Assembly (NCBI RefSeq): GCF_014197245.1
Contig: NZ_JACIFF010000004.1
Location: forward strand, 1 to 64,000
DNA: 64,000 bases
Direction of reading: 5' to 3'
From: Neolewinella aquimaris
Lineage (GTDB): Bacteria > Bacteroidota > Bacteroidia > Chitinophagales > Saprospiraceae
The translations under genes and the position numbers were made by a program. The notes beneath the pieces were generated by a model. The model was given only the letters and a program-made list of their open reading frames with translations, was not told where the DNA came from and ran no database searches. Positions 43,302 to 50,957 of the stretch are shown one piece after another; positions within the stretch are counted from its first letter, which is position 1; each line of letters begins with the position of its first letter.

Positions 43302-43871
43302 TCAATGCGTCTCAAACGTGTTGAGTACCGTACCCATTTTTATGGAACAGTAGATTTCAAACAGGGCCAGTTGATCGGGATCGGAAATCGGCAACATGGC
43401 AATTTCTTGCTGGAGCAACCAATTCTGTACATGGCCAATCTTTTCGCAGTCCGGGTCGAAGTCTTCCCGTCCGCCGTCGTACTCGTTGTAGAGCGTCCGG
43501 GCAATCTTATAGGCCATGGAGGCGGAAAAATGACTCTTGCCGTTTACGTGCTGTTTGAGTCGACCCAGTACGCCACGCGAAATGCCGGCATAAAACGGCT
43601 TCCCATCGTGGTACCAAACGTAGATACCCCGGAAGTCGTCGGCCTCATTTGGGAACCAGTCCTCATGACCATCGTCGATGAGCAGCTTGCGGGCGGCGCT
43701 TTTGCCCTTACGGAAACCGACGAGATCCTCGATCGCGTAGGCGTGCTGGTGCTCCAGCTTTTTGATGTCCCGGGCAAACTGGACCTGTAGTTCGTCGTAG
43801 TCGGCTTCCCCCTTTCGCTCCCCGAGAACCAAATCGGAGATAGCCTGGGATGAGAGTCTGTTTTTAGTCAT
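43302..43871 (-). CDS. GIY-YIG nuclease-domain protein
   Basis: 189 residues. The first 80 are helical and charged. The nuclease core is GIYVWYHDGKPFYAGISRGV at about 82-102, then LGRLKQHVNG with the usual Arg, and a later Glu in ALFEIYCSIKMGTVLNTFE. Its ATG overlaps the stop of the PD-(D/E)XK gene (ATGA, 43868-43871), so the two are co-translated. It converges with the helicase fusion; the 176-bp spacer holds nothing I recognise. Confidence 0.78.
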   Translation of the reverse strand: MTKNRLSSQAISDLVLGERKGEADYDELQVQFARDIKKLEHQHAYAIEDLVGFRKGKSAARKLLIDDGHEDWFPNEADDFRGIYVWYHDGKPFYAGISRGVLGRLKQHVNGKSHFSASMAYKIARTLYNEYDGGREDFDPDCEKIGHVQNWLLQQEIAMLPISDPDQLALFEIYCSIKMGTVLNTFETH

Positions 43872-45061
43872 GCTTCTGTTGGTGTTTGCTTAAAGAGATG
43901 TTGCGCACTTTGTAGTGCGGTAGCAATATTTTGAGTGATGGAATGGATGTTCTCTCCATTCGATGGTAGAAGGTCGTTTGCCTGAAGATTAACGTTCAGG
44001 CTTCCTGCAGTTTTGGATTTCCTGTACTTCCCGCTTGCTTTCAGTTTGATGGCATCGCCAAATGTTTCTGTGAGTTCTTGCTGGAATAGCCGTAGCTGTT
44101 TTTCCTTCACTTCAGCGCTGGTTTCCTTCCAGAAAAACATGAGTTTAAAATTGAGCAATCCGTTGCTGTTTATCTCACAGTAGCGGCCGCCCCCGGGTGT
44201 CTGATCGGTCGGCTGGATGAAGTTCATGATAGTATCGGCGTTGGCGCCATACTTGTAAACGCTCGCCCGATAGCCTAGCTTGTTTACTTCATGGCGGTCG
44301 AGTAGTCCCCGCCTAATTCTTCCAAGCCGCATGAGTGGTAACAAGCCCCTACGGTCTCCGCTATCGGCTTCAACTTCATCTTCCTCCGTGTCCGCCTCCG
44401 CCTGCTCCCCTGGAAAGCAATTCTTCCGTAGACTAAGTTCCTTTTCCAGACTCCAACGCCATTGTTTGAACAGTTCGTCGGCCGGCAATTCTATGGATTG
44501 GGTGGCTTCTACGAAGCGCTCAAGTCCGCAGTGCTTCCATACTTTACCACAGCTGTCAAAGTCCTTTTCGTATTCCCCCGTACCCAGGGTGATGAAGGCA
44601 CAGCGTGGGTTCTCACCGTGAGCCATTTTGTGGCGCAGGGTGTAGAGTTCGGTTTGCCGCATGTGGCTGATTTCGTCGCCGTAGCCGGAGAAATATTTAG
44701 CTCTGACATCGGACTCCATACATTTCCACTTCTCCAGGTCCTGCTTACCAAGCTTTTTCCAGCCTTCCGCATCGTCCACCTTCATTTCCAGCAGGAAGAG
44801 AGGCTTATCCTGCTCATCCAGCAGGGCGAGATCGATGTTTTCGTATTCCAGTTTAGGGGTCAGGTACGTTCCAGAGGGAATTTCCGCCAGTCCTAAACCT
44901 TTGATTAAGCTCTGCAATGGGGCCTCGTTATCGGCCTGCCACAGTTCGGCGAGATATGCGATCATGCCGCTATGGGTGCGGCCGTGATTGTAGTTGAGCC
45001 GGAAGAAGTTAGGGGCTGAAGTTCGGTCTGTGATTTGGGGCAAAGGAGAGTGGTTGATCAT
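43868..45061 (-). CDS. PD-(D/E)XK nuclease-superfamily protein
   Basis: 397 residues. The nuclease core is near the N-terminus: YENIDLALLDEQDKPLFLLE places Asp77 and then Glu92-Met-Lys94 (LEMKVDD), the D...ExK arrangement of the PDDEXK_4 type. The rest is helical with a Glu/Asp-rich segment (EQAEADTEEDEVEADSGD, about 245-262). I chose the ATG at 45061; another at 45079 adds six residues, and the much longer frame upstream is not protein-like. It is the first gene of a two-nuclease operon and is divergent from the CoiA-like gene (172 bp). Likely defence-related. Confidence 0.75.
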   Translation of the reverse strand: MINHSPLPQITDRTSAPNFFRLNYNHGRTHSGMIAYLAELWQADNEAPLQSLIKGLGLAEIPSGTYLTPKLEYENIDLALLDEQDKPLFLLEMKVDDAEGWKKLGKQDLEKWKCMESDVRAKYFSGYGDEISHMRQTELYTLRHKMAHGENPRCAFITLGTGEYEKDFDSCGKVWKHCGLERFVEATQSIELPADELFKQWRWSLEKELSLRKNCFPGEQAEADTEEDEVEADSGDRRGLLPLMRLGRIRRGLLDRHEVNKLGYRASVYKYGANADTIMNFIQPTDQTPGGGRYCEINSNGLLNFKLMFFWKETSAEVKEKQLRLFQQELTETFGDAIKLKASGKYRKSKTAGSLNVNLQANDLLPSNGENIHSITQNIATALQSAQHLFKQTPTEA

Positions 45062-45232
45062 AAACGTATTGCTAAACATACAATATATCTTCGGATGCCG
45101 AACTTGAACGGTATTGAGACTAGACGATCTGCGAAACATTACGCGCGTATCGTACGGTAGCGTTAAGGTGATGCAGGCAGACAATAGGGCACCTCCGCTA
45201 CGGTTGATTTGACAATATCCTTTAACTAAAGC

Positions 45233-46750
45233 ATGAAGCAACATCCTGCCACCGGCAGCCCACACCGACCTATTGATAATAATGTGTACGCCTACGATAG
45301 TAGCCGCAATCCCCGACACATTTCGGAAGTAGATAGCGGTAAAAAAGGCTACCACTGCATGGGTTGTAGTTGGGAGATGATTGCCCGCAAGGGTGCGATC
45401 CGTGATCATCATTTCGCGCATGCTCCGCGAAATTGGGACGATAAGGGAGCGTGTACCTACTCGGACGAAACGTACCGTCATAAATTGGCAAAAGAAATTT
45501 TGCAACGAACGAAAAAAATACGGGTTCCTGCCGTCTACGTCTTTTCGGATGACGGGAAAAAAGCGGCTGAGCTATGTCCGGCTAGGACCGTTACCTCTAC
45601 CACGGTACGCAACGAAATTCAGTTTTACGAGGACAAGGACGGGGAGGTTAAATGGGGCCGTGGGGTAAACTTCAACACAGAGGGGGTAGACTTCATCATC
45701 CAGCCAGACGTCACCTTCTTCAATGAGCAAGGTGAGCCCATTCTCCTGATTGAGCTGATGGCTACGCATAAGGTTGACGCCCAGAAGATCGCCAAGATCC
45801 GACGACTCGGTTTAGATACCGTCGAGGTCAGGATACCTAAGGATAGCCCGGAATCCATCGAAAAAGTATTTACCGTCACCGAAGAAACCGAGTGGCTCTA
45901 CAACCATCAACAAGCTGAAGCCTATGCCAACGGAGTACACTTTCCCCAGGGAACTGATCATGGAATACCACCGGTTGCAGAATTCCAAAGAGCCGTTTTT
46001 CAAGCAGGCGAGACTTACACCTGCCGAAGTTTCCAGCTTAGAGACCTTATACGCGGACTTAGAAAGTGCGTGGCAGGAGAACGATATCGCGCAGTTAAAC
46101 AAGCAGCTACAGGAGAACTATCAAATGTTGAAGAGCGAAGAGCGGGACTTGGACAGCGCCTTAAAGACCATAGAAGCGCAGTGCGAGATCGACTTCAAAG
46201 AACACATGCAGCAAAAACAGATCGAATTGCAGCAGAAACAACAACTGTATCGAGAGCGATCGAAGACTGTGAACGCCGCTATAGACGATTGGAAAATAGA
46301 TATAGAAAAAAGAGAGAAGAGCTTGACGCTGAACAAGCAGATTATCAATCAGCAGATACAGAACGAGTTGAAGAGCTTAGGGGAAAGGTGGAGTCGGTAC
46401 GACTCGAACTGCGAAACCTTCGGACCTGGCAGGGAGAGGATGGCGAACCTCTTCCGAAAGCTCAGCGAGCTGTCGCAAGTTTCGAAACTAAAATCGAAGA
46501 AACTGAACGAGCTATCCAAGCAGAACGAGGCTTTGCGGAAGCGGAATCAGTTCGAATTAAACAAGAAATGGATGGAGCTTACCGCGCCATACAGGAGGGC
46601 GATTTCACAAAGCATAAAGGAATTGCCTCCATCTGTGCGAGAGCTGATGGCCAACGGCGGGTATTATCAGATTACGCGGAAGCACAAGGCCGTCTTAGCC
46701 GACTTAAAAAGCTTAGAGAAATACTTAATTCGGGAATGTGGAAAAAATAA
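45233..46750 (+). CDS. CoiA-like nuclease-domain protein with coiled-coil tail
   Basis: 505 residues. The first 230 resemble competence-protein CoiA-like proteins: a zinc-type segment HCMGCSWEMIARKGAIRDHH, YRHKLAKEILQ, then the nuclease core DFIIQPDVTFFNEQGEPILL and IELMATHKVDAQKIAKIR. From about 230 the chain has YTCRSFQLRDLIRGLRKCV, then an Arg/Glu-rich coiled coil. From 45924 a second frame is open as well and codon use in this frame changes: third positions turn A/T-rich while the other frame keeps host-like third positions. So the second half may be genuine, overprinted, or the result of a frameshift near 45816-45930. Confidence 0.7.
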   Translation: MKQHPATGSPHRPIDNNVYAYDSSRNPRHISEVDSGKKGYHCMGCSWEMIARKGAIRDHHFAHAPRNWDDKGACTYSDETYRHKLAKEILQRTKKIRVPAVYVFSDDGKKAAELCPARTVTSTTVRNEIQFYEDKDGEVKWGRGVNFNTEGVDFIIQPDVTFFNEQGEPILLIELMATHKVDAQKIAKIRRLGLDTVEVRIPKDSPESIEKVFTVTEETEWLYNHQQAEAYANGVHFPQGTDHGIPPVAEFQRAVFQAGETYTCRSFQLRDLIRGLRKCVAGERYRAVKQAATGELSNVEERRAGLGQRLKDHRSAVRDRLQRTHAAKTDRIAAETTTVSRAIEDCERRYRRLENRYRKKREELDAEQADYQSADTERVEELRGKVESVRLELRNLRTWQGEDGEPLPKAQRAVASFETKIEETERAIQAERGFAEAESVRIKQEMDGAYRAIQEGDFTKHKGIASICARADGQRRVLSDYAEAQGRLSRLKKLREILNSGMWKK

Positions 46751-46832
46751 CGTGAGCCTAGCCGAACTGGAGCAATATCTTGACGCTCGGTTTCCCCCCT
46801 CATTCTCCAACACCACGCACCATCCAACATGA
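45924..46832 (+). CDS. Overlapping +1-frame coiled-coil frame inside the CoiA-like gene
   Basis: 302 residues in the +1 frame relative to the CoiA-like gene; the frame is open from 45816 and overlaps it for 827 nt. It encodes a Gln/Lys/Glu-rich helical protein (LTPAEVSSLETLYADLESAW, QQKQIELQQKQQLYRERSK) ending in a less repetitive part (ELMANGGYYQITRKHKAVLA). Third positions are mostly G/C, as in neighbouring genes. Its TGA overlaps the ATG of the next gene (ATGA at 46829-46832). Either a separate overprinted gene, or the true C-terminus of the CoiA-like protein after a one-base shift, or a shadow of a purine-rich coiled coil. Confidence 0.5.
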   Translation: MPTEYTFPRELIMEYHRLQNSKEPFFKQARLTPAEVSSLETLYADLESAWQENDIAQLNKQLQENYQMLKSEERDLDSALKTIEAQCEIDFKEHMQQKQIELQQKQQLYRERSKTVNAAIDDWKIDIEKREKSLTLNKQIINQQIQNELKSLGERWSRYDSNCETFGPGRERMANLFRKLSELSQVSKLKSKKLNELSKQNEALRKRNQFELNKKWMELTAPYRRAISQSIKELPPSVRELMANGGYYQITRKHKAVLADLKSLEKYLIRECGKNNVSLAELEQYLDARFPPSFSNTTHHPT

Positions 46833-47137
46833 ACTTCAATCACCTCCTTTGCCTGCTCCTATTCTTCCTCTGCTTTGATTCCTCCGAGATAGTGGCCCAG
46901 CACGTCCAACCACCTGTTGCCGCTCCGATGTGCAGCGAAATTACTCCGGCCGACGCGGAAGAGGCCGCGACCTGCACCGGGGCGGCGAACTGTAAGGCGT
47001 GCAAGAATTGCAAGTACTGCAAGCATTGCAGCCAAAAGAACAAGAGCTGTGGGTTGTGTAAGCGCACGGCTGCAACTGAGGTTCCTGAGCCCCATTCTGG
47101 CCTGCCGGCCGTAGTAGCTGACCAGCCGCGCCAGTAA
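46829..47137 (+). CDS. Small secreted cysteine-rich protein
   Basis: 102 residues. A signal peptide (LLCLLLFFLCFDSSEIVAQ) precedes a mature part with a tight cysteine array: CTGAANCKACKNCKYCKHC, then SCGLCKR, repeating C-x2-C. Such arrays bind zinc, copper or iron-sulfur, or form disulfides. Its ATG overlaps the stop of the frame at 45924-46832. Proteins with the same CKxCKxCxxCKHC look occur in Bacteroidota from memory, unassigned. The last 20 residues are Pro/Val-rich. Confidence 0.65.
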   Translation: MNFNHLLCLLLFFLCFDSSEIVAQHVQPPVAAPMCSEITPADAEEAATCTGAANCKACKNCKYCKHCSQKNKSCGLCKRTAATEVPEPHSGLPAVVADQPRQ

Positions 47138-47504
47138 GTCTGCTGCCAGTTACCTTGGCTATTCCACCCAATCATTGCACCCGCGCGCCGCCGCCCTTGT
47201 TACCGTAATAGGCACTGTCATCCCTGGGATCGGCGACTGAGCCCGACACCTCTGGCGCTTCTACTAAAAGATTCGCGAGGAAGCTACGGCCGTATTGCCG
47301 AGCTAGCAGCAGGCCACCATTCCCGTAGGATGGGTAACGGGCCTCTTCTATTACTTCGAAAGGGGAATATGCACTACTGCCTACCGGGGGAAGGAATCTA
47401 AGCTGAACAAATCAACGGGTGGCCGACCTGTTCGGAAAGGTATAGGGATAGTGGAGTAGAGATTGTAAAGGTCTTACGGGGAGCATGTCTATTATCCTCT
47501 TCAT
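47138..47504. other. Gene-free stretch before the repeat array
   Basis: I see no credible coding frame, RNA gene or promoter in these 367 bases. Confidence 0.5.
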
Positions 47505-47995
47505 TGACCCCGGCAAGATGCCGGGAACCACTACGGTTCCTGGCTTTTAGCCGCGGTACTGGTTCGTGGCGTCCCGCCGCGGTAAGCATCAATAAATCGG
47601 ACAATAAACCGGCAGAAGCATATTCACTGACTCTAAATTGGTGTATATCATCACCCTTAGTGACCCCGGCAAGATGCCGGGAACCACCACGGCTCGTGGC
47701 TTCTAGCCGCGGTACTGGTTCGTGGCGTCCCGCCGCGGTAAGCATCAATAAACCGGCAGAAGCATATTCACTGACTCTATAAATTGGTGTATATCATCAC
47801 CCTTAGTGACCCCGGCAAGATGCCGGGAACCACTACGGTTCGTGGCGTCCCGCCGCGGTCATTATGGGTGAGTTTAATCTTAACCCGTAATGAGCCCCGG
47901 CAGGATGCCGGGAACCACTACGGTTCGTAGCTTCTAGCCGCGGTCAGTGTGGGTGAGTTCACTCCTGACCCGTGATGAGCCCCGGCAAGATGCCG
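47505..47995 (+). repeat. REP-like tandem array of five units
   Basis: Units begin at 47505, 47661, 47807, 47891 and 47976. Each starts TGACCCCGGCAAGATG or TGAGCCCCGG..., containing the hairpin CCCGGCAAGATGCCGGG. Most continue with GAACCACTACGGTTCGTGG (a second hairpin) and end in GCCGCGGT. Units 1-2 and 2-3 also share the spacer GGCAGAAGCATATTCACTGA. Spacing is 156, 146, 84 and 85 bp. Related arms occur at 50766-50888. Not a CRISPR, because both spacers and repeats are conserved. Confidence 0.8.
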
Positions 47996-48123
47996 GGAAC
48001 CAACAAGCCCCCATCTCAACAGGTTCAACCTAGAAGGGCTCACCCTCGGCATGTATACCCCTACAAGCTGCCGATAACCACCCCCAAACCCCCAAGCTCC
48101 CAAACACTCCGTACTTTACTCGT

Positions 48124-49593
48124 ATGCCGCGATACGTAAATCCGCCGAACCCATTCCGCCGCCTCAGGTCAGTGATCCTGCTAGCCGCCCTACTTCTTTC
48201 GGCTAGTGCCAGCGCCCAAAAAGCATACAACGTACTCTTCATCATCGCCGACGACCTGACCGCTACGGCAGTCTCCAGCTACGGGAGCGAGGTCTGTCAG
48301 ACCCCCAATATCGACCGACTGGCCGCCGAGGGCGTAAAGTATACCCGCGCCTACTGCCAGTATCCGGTGTGCGGACCTTCGCGGGCCTCCCTGCTCGGGG
48401 GCTACTATCCGACGGCGACGGAAACCTACGGCTACGTCAGTGGGCGGGAGCAAATCGGTGAAGAACGCCATACCTGGCCGCAGGCCTTTCGGGAAGCGGG
48501 TTACCATACCGCCCGGGTGAGTAAGATCTTTCACATGGGCGTCCCGATCCACATCGAGGAGGGAAGCGACGGGGCCGACGATCCGGCGTCCTGGGACGAA
48601 ACCTACAACAGCCAGGCCGCGGAGTGGCAAACGCCGGGAGCGGCCGAACTGGTGCAGGGCAATCCGGACGGCACGATCGAGCGGAAGGGCGGCAACGTGA
48701 TGACCATCGTCCGGGCCGAGGGAGACGACCTGGTCCACGCCGACGGAAAGACCGCCGAACGGGCCAGTGAGCTGCTGCGGACGAAGCGGGACGAGCCCTT
48801 CTTCCTCGCGGTGGGTATGGTGCGTCCCCATGTTCCCTTCGTTGCGCCATCCGCCTACTTCGATCCCTACCCCTACGCGCAGATTGACCTGCCCGAGAAG
48901 GTGCCCGGCGACTGGGACGACATCCCCGAACCCGGCATCAACTACGTGACCAGTCAGAACGGACAGATGAGTCTGGAACAGCAGCAAAAGGCCGTGGCCG
49001 CCTACTACGCCTCGGTCACCTTCATGGACGCCCAGGTGGGCAAGGTGCTGCGGACGCTTGAGGAGGAGGGCCTGGCCGACAGCACCATCGTGATCTTTAC
49101 TTCCGACCACGGATTTCACCTCGGGGAGCACGACTTCTGGATGAAGGTCTCCCTGCACGAGGAATCGGTGCGGGTACCGCTCATCATCCGGGTGCCGGGT
49201 AAGGACCCCGCCGTCTGCAACTCCTTCGTCGAACTCCTCGATCTGTACCCTACGGTGGCCGAACTGGCGGGTGTCCCCCACTCCGACCACCTGCAGGGCA
49301 AAAGCCTGGTCGGGACCCTCGACGATCCCGGTCACGCGGTGAGGGATATGGCCTTTTCGGTTTCGTTAGGCGGAAATGCGCTGCTCGTCAGGACCGCCAA
49401 CTGGGCCTACATCCAGTACGGTGAAGGAGAGGATGCCGAGATGGAACTCTTTGATATGGACCGCGATCCCCAACAGTTCACCAACCTGGCCTATGACCCC
49501 GCCTACGCCGACACCCTCGCGGAGATGCAGCAGCGCCTGCGGGAAAAGCTGCAGGAGGTGCGGACGAACGACCTGGACATCGACTACCACTAG
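48124..49593 (+). CDS. Secreted sulfatase (iduronate-2-sulfatase-like)
   Basis: 489 residues with a signal peptide (VILLAALLLSASASAQ). The formylglycine motif is C83-G-P-S-R87 in YPVCGPSRASLLGG. Metal ligands lie in NVLFIIADDLTATAVSSYGS and IVIFTSDHGFHLGEHDFWMK. Activity needs conversion of Cys83 to formylglycine by a maturase not seen here. The overall plan (N-terminal catalytic domain, FVELLDLYPTVAELAGV, C-terminal LLVRTANWAYIQY) resembles sulfatases that desulfate polysaccharides such as those of algae. The next gene, in the same fold superfamily, begins 59 bp later and may be co-transcribed. Confidence 0.9.
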   Translation: MPRYVNPPNPFRRLRSVILLAALLLSASASAQKAYNVLFIIADDLTATAVSSYGSEVCQTPNIDRLAAEGVKYTRAYCQYPVCGPSRASLLGGYYPTATETYGYVSGREQIGEERHTWPQAFREAGYHTARVSKIFHMGVPIHIEEGSDGADDPASWDETYNSQAAEWQTPGAAELVQGNPDGTIERKGGNVMTIVRAEGDDLVHADGKTAERASELLRTKRDEPFFLAVGMVRPHVPFVAPSAYFDPYPYAQIDLPEKVPGDWDDIPEPGINYVTSQNGQMSLEQQQKAVAAYYASVTFMDAQVGKVLRTLEEEGLADSTIVIFTSDHGFHLGEHDFWMKVSLHEESVRVPLIIRVPGKDPAVCNSFVELLDLYPTVAELAGVPHSDHLQGKSLVGTLDDPGHAVRDMAFSVSLGGNALLVRTANWAYIQYGEGEDAEMELFDMDRDPQQFTNLAYDPAYADTLAEMQQRLREKLQEVRTNDLDIDYH

Positions 49594-49652
49594 CACTATG
49601 TTAAAGCGGGGGCTTATTAATTTGCTGGAGCACCCTCACAACCCACTGCACT

Positions 49653-50750
49653 ATGAGACTTCGCCTTGTTTGCCTGTTGCTGTTACCCTTCACCCTGATG
49701 GCCCAGACGACCGTCACGGAGAACGTCATCCTGATCACCATGGACGGTCTGCGCTGGCAGGAGCTCTTCGGTGGGGCGGTAGACTCCATGATCGCCAACG
49801 AGGCCCTGACGCACGACCGCGATCGCATGACGGAAAGTTACCTCGTTGAAACGGCGGAAGCACGCCGCCGGCGCCTGATGCCTTTTTTCTGGGACACGCT
49901 CGCCCCGCAGGGCATGGTGTTCGGGAACCGGTGGAAGGACAACAAGGTCGATTGTCGCAACCCCTACTGGTTCTCCTACCCGGGCTACAACGAAATCCTC
50001 ACGGGACGCGCCGACCCGGCCATCAACAGCAACGACAAGGAGTGGAACCCCAACGTCACGGTACTGGAGTGGCTCAACCAGCAGGAAGCGCTCACCGGCC
50101 GGGTGGCTGCCTTCGGCAGTTGGGACGTCTTCGACTACATCGTAAACGAACGGCGGAGCGGCATCCCCGTTAACAGCGGTTTCGACCTGGCCGAAGGCAA
50201 CGACCTCACGGAACGCGAACGCTTTCTGAACAAGCTGCAAGAACAAGCTCCCCGGCTCTGGGGCAGCGTACGCCCCGACATGTTCACCCACAACTTCCTC
50301 CTGGAAACCCTCCGCAAGGATCATCCCCGGGTCGCCTTCATCAGCTACGGCGAGACGGACGATTTCGCCCACGACGGCAGCTACAATCGCTACCTCGACG
50401 CCGCCCACGCAACCGACGCCATGTGGCGCGACCTCTGGACCTTCCTCCAAACCGATCCCCAGTACGCGGGAAAAACGACCCTGGTTATCACCACCGACCA
50501 TGGCCGCGGCGACAGTCCCATGGAAAAGTGGAAAGGACACGGCGACGGCGCCCCCGGATCGGACGCCATCTGGCTGGCCGTGATCGGCCCCGACACGCCA
50601 AACCACGGCGAGGTAACCACCAACCAACAACTCCATCAGGATCAAATAGCCCGCACCCTCGCCCGACTGCTGGGCTACGATTACCCCGGGCCGGGTGGTG
50701 GTGAGGTCGGTGAGGTCGTGCCCGGCGTGATGGAGAGTGGTCGGCGTTAG
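49653..50750 (+). CDS. Secreted alkaline-phosphatase-superfamily phosphodiesterase-like protein
   Basis: 365 residues with a signal peptide (LVCLLLLPFTLMAQ). NVILITMDGLRWQELFGG carries the first metal Asp. FISYGETDDFAHDGSYNRYL and LVITTDHGRGDSPMEKWKGH carry further Asp/His ligands. The catalytic nucleophile is probably a Ser/Thr in NPYWFSYPGYNEILTGRAD. Type I phosphodiesterase / phosphonate-monoester-hydrolase relatives are the nearest I can name; the substrate is unknown. It lies 59 bp after the sulfatase and is followed by REP-like repeats and a terminator. Confidence 0.75.
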   Translation: MRLRLVCLLLLPFTLMAQTTVTENVILITMDGLRWQELFGGAVDSMIANEALTHDRDRMTESYLVETAEARRRRLMPFFWDTLAPQGMVFGNRWKDNKVDCRNPYWFSYPGYNEILTGRADPAINSNDKEWNPNVTVLEWLNQQEALTGRVAAFGSWDVFDYIVNERRSGIPVNSGFDLAEGNDLTERERFLNKLQEQAPRLWGSVRPDMFTHNFLLETLRKDHPRVAFISYGETDDFAHDGSYNRYLDAAHATDAMWRDLWTFLQTDPQYAGKTTLVITTDHGRGDSPMEKWKGHGDGAPGSDAIWLAVIGPDTPNHGEVTTNQQLHQDQIARTLARLLGYDYPGPGGGEVGEVVPGVMESGRR

Positions 50751-50765
50751 GGCTGGTACAAACCC

Positions 50766-50888
50766 GCATGACCCCGGCAACCAACACGGTTCGTGGCGCC
50801 CCGCCGCGGCTCCCGGTTCGTGGCGTCTCGCCGCGGTACTGGTTCGTGGCGTCTCGCCGCGGTACTGGTTCGTGCCGTCCCGCCGCGT
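50766..50888 (+). repeat. REP-like repeats after the phosphodiesterase gene
   Basis: Four tandem copies of GGTTCGTGGCGYCYCGCCGC-type units, preceded by a TGACCCCGGCAACCA remnant. They match the right arm of the units at 47505-47995. Confidence 0.75.
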
Positions 50889-50906
50889 TCACTTTAACCC
50901 ACAGAA

Positions 50907-50935
50907 AAAAGGCGCAATCACCGACCGCGCCTTTT
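50907..50935. terminator. Bidirectional intrinsic terminator
   Basis: Stem AAAAGGCGC / GCGCCTTTT with an 11-base loop, between two convergent genes (ends at 50750 and 50958). T-tracts occur on both strands. Confidence 0.8.
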
Positions 50936-50957
50936 CCCAGTGAAGTCACTCCACCCC

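Noticed and set aside
43868-45505. Full 545-codon version of the PD-(D/E)XK gene
   Set aside because: The first 148 codons run opposite the start of the CoiA-like gene and have no protein character; the start at 45061 (or 45079) fits better.
47505-47995. CRISPR array
   Set aside because: Unit spacing is irregular, the supposed spacers are themselves conserved, the units contain hairpins, and no cas genes are near.
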